The translations under genes and the position numbers were made by a program. The notes under the pieces are model-generated. The model was given only the letters and a program-made list of their open reading frames with translations, did not search any database and was not told the DNA's origin. A DNA stretch of 64,000 nt from Pedobacter suwonensis (GTDB lineage Bacteria; Bacteroidota; Bacteroidia; Sphingobacteriales; Sphingobacteriaceae): the NCBI RefSeq assembly GCF_900111825.1, contig NZ_FOJM01000022.1, positions 1 through 64,000 on the forward strand. The letters are read 5' to 3'. Positions 63,309 through 64,000 of the stretch are shown one piece after another (within the stretch, counting starts at the first letter, position 1; each line of letters starts with the position of its first letter).

Positions 63309-63848
63309 ATGCCAAATATCATCAGATTAATTGCGGGGTTTGCTTTACTGGGTGGCGCAGTAGCTTTATTTATTTTCGGTTTCTGGCCATGGGGTATTAT
63401 TGCCATTTTATTGGGGATAATTGTACTGATAACCTATTTCTTTAATGAAAACATGCTTTTAGCACAATGGTTTCTTAGAAAAGATAACATGCCCAAAGCA
63501 AAAATGTTTTTAGACCGTATTACCAATTATGAAACGCAGTTGATTAAAGTTCAGCACGGTTATTATAATTTGTTGATCGGGTTAATTGAAAGTAGAACAG
63601 CGCCTATGCAGAGTGAGAAGTATTTCAAGAAATCGCTTGCATTGGGTATGCAGATGGATCATAATATTGCTTTGGCAAAATTAAGTTTAGCAGGTATTGC
63701 AATGGCTAAACGTAATAAACGCGAAGCAACGATGTACCTGGCAGAAGCTAAAAAAGCAGATAAGAATAAATTGCTGGCCGATCAGATTAAACAAATGAAA
63801 GACCAGATGGGTATGATGGATAAACAGCAGCAAGTTCGTTACAGATAG
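63309..63848 (+). CDS. Hypothetical membrane protein with helical C-terminal domain
   Basis: A 179-residue protein (ATG 63309; an in-frame TTG at 63279 overlaps the -7-like box). Two N-terminal helices (about 5-22 and 25-45, LLGGAVALFIFGFWPWGIIAILLGIIVLI) are followed by a soluble helical domain with repeat-like spacing (AKMFLDRI, KVQHGYYNLLIGLIES, SEKYFKKSLALGM, ALAKLSLAGIAMAKRNKREA), resembling TPR helices facing the cytosol. Function unknown. It is followed by a terminator. Confidence 0.78.
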   Translation: MPNIIRLIAGFALLGGAVALFIFGFWPWGIIAILLGIIVLITYFFNENMLLAQWFLRKDNMPKAKMFLDRITNYETQLIKVQHGYYNLLIGLIESRTAPMQSEKYFKKSLALGMQMDHNIALAKLSLAGIAMAKRNKREATMYLAEAKKADKNKLLADQIKQMKDQMGMMDKQQQVRYR

Positions 63849-63869
63849 TATTGATCACATCTCTTTATA

Positions 63870-63899
63870 AAGCCATTTCAAATTGAGATGGCTTTTTTA
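63870..63899 (+). terminator. Intrinsic terminator
   Basis: AAGCCATTTC and GAGATGGCTT pair with one wobble around AAATT, followed by six T residues. No gene is seen from here to the window end. Confidence 0.85.
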
Positions 63900-64000
63900 T
63901 TGGGTTAAATCTTAATGTACTTGGTTTTTTGCATAGGTTTTCTACGCTATGATAACAATGTTGTTTTTAGGAAATGAGCGTTTAATGGTTCCTGGCGGCT

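Overview
The window looks like a piece of a Bacteroidota chromosome, most likely family Sphingobacteriaceae (Pedobacter-like). The evidence is low GC, Bacteroidota-type promoters (TTTG near -33 and TANNTTTG near -7), a hybrid two-component regulator (HTCS) next to carbohydrate-active enzymes, a TonB receptor with an N-terminal CarboxypepD_reg-like domain, and families typical of the phylum. Genus placement is inference; no rRNA or tRNA gene was seen.

Layout. 1-340 is the broken 3' end of an IS110-family transposase. 916-7491 holds housekeeping genes: an acyltransferase, gatC, a MacB/LolD-like ABC ATPase and a separate permease, a PduO-type cobalamin adenosyltransferase, ispD, queA and small conserved proteins. 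7927-11370 is a TonB-dependent receptor plus PepSY membrane protein, probably for iron-siderophore uptake. 11929-13577 is a two-gene unit of unknown function. 14244-27462 is the most specialised block: an HTCS followed by six exported enzymes or candidate enzymes (BNR_4 propeller, double GH43, GH105, GH154/DUF2264, GH43_24-like exo-beta-1,3-galactanase, GH35 beta-galactosidase). Together they suggest removal of side chains and backbone galactose from a type II arabinogalactan or arabinogalactan protein, or a related pectic glycan. There is no SusC/SusD pair. 31199-35998 is a Nudix-type regulator diverging from galT-galK-sugar:Na+ symporter, which would take up and catabolise the released galactose; a perfect 19-bp-arm palindrome lies over the galT promoter. 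36782-41447 adds a SASA-type esterase and a DUF1680 (GH127-like) protein with a C-terminal sandwich domain.

From 41521 to the end the content is mostly housekeeping: OmpA-like lipoprotein, PAS histidine kinase, ubiX, mtaB, lgt, an inositol-phosphatase-like protein, a LOG-family protein, a sodium:solute symporter, recR, an SDR, an esterase, a Kir-type potassium channel, a partial trp operon (trpD-trpF-trpB-trpA, without trpC between D and F), ung and an exported thioredoxin-like protein.

The intergenic DNA is unusual. It carries hairpin-rich REP-like repeats (2821, 27554, 55655, 57076, 58793) and 'phrase' repeats made of reiterated short words, with the same words recurring at distant sites (4925/60112; 45648/50318/52724; 53729/54661). 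Three compact regulatory architectures stand out: a predicted three-way-junction leader before the GH35 gene (25542-25604), the galT operator/promoter/terminator stack (31948-32035), and a promoter-hairpin-terminator unit before ubiX (44967-45044) that could encode a small RNA. All functional calls are from reading the sequence and family knowledge; no searches were run.
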